From positions 26,656,385-26,720,384 of the forward strand of contig NW_004624751.1 in NCBI RefSeq assembly GCF_000247695.1: a stretch of 64,000 nucleotides of DNA. The letters are read 5' to 3'. The position numbers and the translations under genes are program-made. Numbering within the stretch: the first letter of the stretch is position 1; each line of letters starts with the position of its first letter. Below the pieces are notes generated by a model. That model searched no databases and had not been told where the DNA came from. It saw only the letters and a list, made by a program, of their open reading frames with translations. This DNA comes from Heterocephalus glaber (taxonomy: Eukaryota; Chordata; Mammalia; Rodentia; Bathyergidae). Below are positions 63,366 through 64,000 of the stretch, in pieces.

Positions 63366-64000
63366 CCTTTGCATTAAATTCCTCTATCCTGGAAAGTTCT
63401 TCAGGGAAATGTTCTGTATTTATGGGTGATTTCCAGACCTAGTCTATTTTGCATAACATCTCTGTTTAATCAGGGGCTACAAATTTTAGCAAACTGATCT
63501 AATCTTATTTTGTAGATCAAGTTTGTCTATTAGTTAAAAGAATATTAGGATTGGTAGATTTAAATATGGGTTAATTCTATTTTATGGCTATTCCTCCATC
63601 TACATGTTCTAATAACAATGATTGAGGGAAATAGTTCCAGCAAAAAATTTGCACAAATTTTAATAGATGCTTTGAAAATTATAATCTTTGAAAGTTATAA
63701 TCTCAGTTGTTGATAATGCTGTACTATGGATAATTCTCATGTTTTACCTGCCCACAAAGGAAATAAGAGACTTATGAAAGCCCTCTTTAGAGTAGATGGA
63801 ATAATAAATTGTATGATTATTTTTCTAAGAAAGAAGCATTTCTCCAATTCTCTGCCTTCGTTGGGGCTCTCAACAATTCAATTCAGTTTTCAAGTAACTA
63901 CCCAGAGTTAGTACAGGTCAATGCCTCAGTTTCTGAAGACTGCCCGCAGTTCTGTGTGGTTACCTGCAAATTGGAAGGTTTCCTTAATCCCCACTCAAGA

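Larger units (their letters stand above)
37989..64000 (+). other. KLF12: KLF12 intron, 5' part (downstream of exon B)
   Basis: Begins with the strong donor GTAAGT and runs out of the window; no acceptor plus KLF12 zinc-finger codons appear before 64000. It holds SINEs, L2/MIR pieces, a Tigger-like element and the nested stack at 57.8-60.1 kb. Stretches with nothing recognised are about 39000-41600, 45300-47550, 49140-51770 (except small SINE and L2-like bits), 53900-55360, 56000-57780 and 61660-63200. Confidence 0.9.

Overview
The window is nuclear DNA from a placental mammal, almost certainly a rodent. It is AT-rich, with only two short conserved coding blocks set in tens of kilobases of non-coding sequence full of L1, L2, MIR, tRNA-derived and 7SL-derived SINEs and old DNA-transposon fossils. 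The SINE mix is the best clue to the organism. It has ID-like tRNA-derived SINEs in a distinctive form (GGGATTTAGCTCAGTGGTGC, then CCGCCTGCCTCGCAAGCACA), B1-like monomers without the long internal duplication seen in mouse, and fused B1+ID dimers. This suggests a non-murine rodent of the squirrel/beaver side of the tree. My best guess is a beaver-like castorimorph, but the species is not proven.

The only gene I can support is KLF12 (AP-2rep), a CtBP-recruiting Kruppel-like repressor, on the + strand. Two internal coding exons are present: 8039-8585 (the PVDLS repression motif and the Ser/Thr/Pro-rich region) and 37853-37988 (the acidic linker leading to the zinc-finger part). The reading phase is compatible across the intron between them, and all four splice sites are canonical. 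The N-terminal exon(s) lie upstream of base 1. The exons for the C-terminal zinc fingers lie beyond base 64000. No other intact gene, tRNA, rRNA, CRISPR or bacterial feature is visible.

Layout: 1-8038 is the 3' part of an intron, with an L1 3' end at its start, a Tigger-like MITE and an old L1-like piece. Then come exon A, a 29.3-kb intron, exon B, and 26 kb of the next intron. The 29.3-kb intron holds two mariner fossils, a 76-bp hAT-like MITE with an 8-bp duplication, a 64-bp Z-DNA-prone tract, MaLR-like LTR pieces, a tandemly duplicated L1 3'UTR with a strong G-quadruplex motif, and L2 pieces. The last intron segment holds dimeric SINEs, L2/MIR pieces and a Tigger-like element. It also holds a dense nested stack at 57.8-60.1 kb: an MIR split by a SINE, a retrocopied mRNA 3' end with a poly(A) tail, and a 5'-inverted L1.

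No new multi-gene system is present. The points most worth a second look are structural: a small inversion inside one mariner fossil (32.2-32.5 kb), an mRNA 3'-end retrocopy with perfect 15-bp target-site duplications (58.1-58.4 kb), an L1 with a twin-priming type inversion (58.8-59.9 kb), the Z-DNA tract, and the L1 3'UTR quadruplex/duplication.
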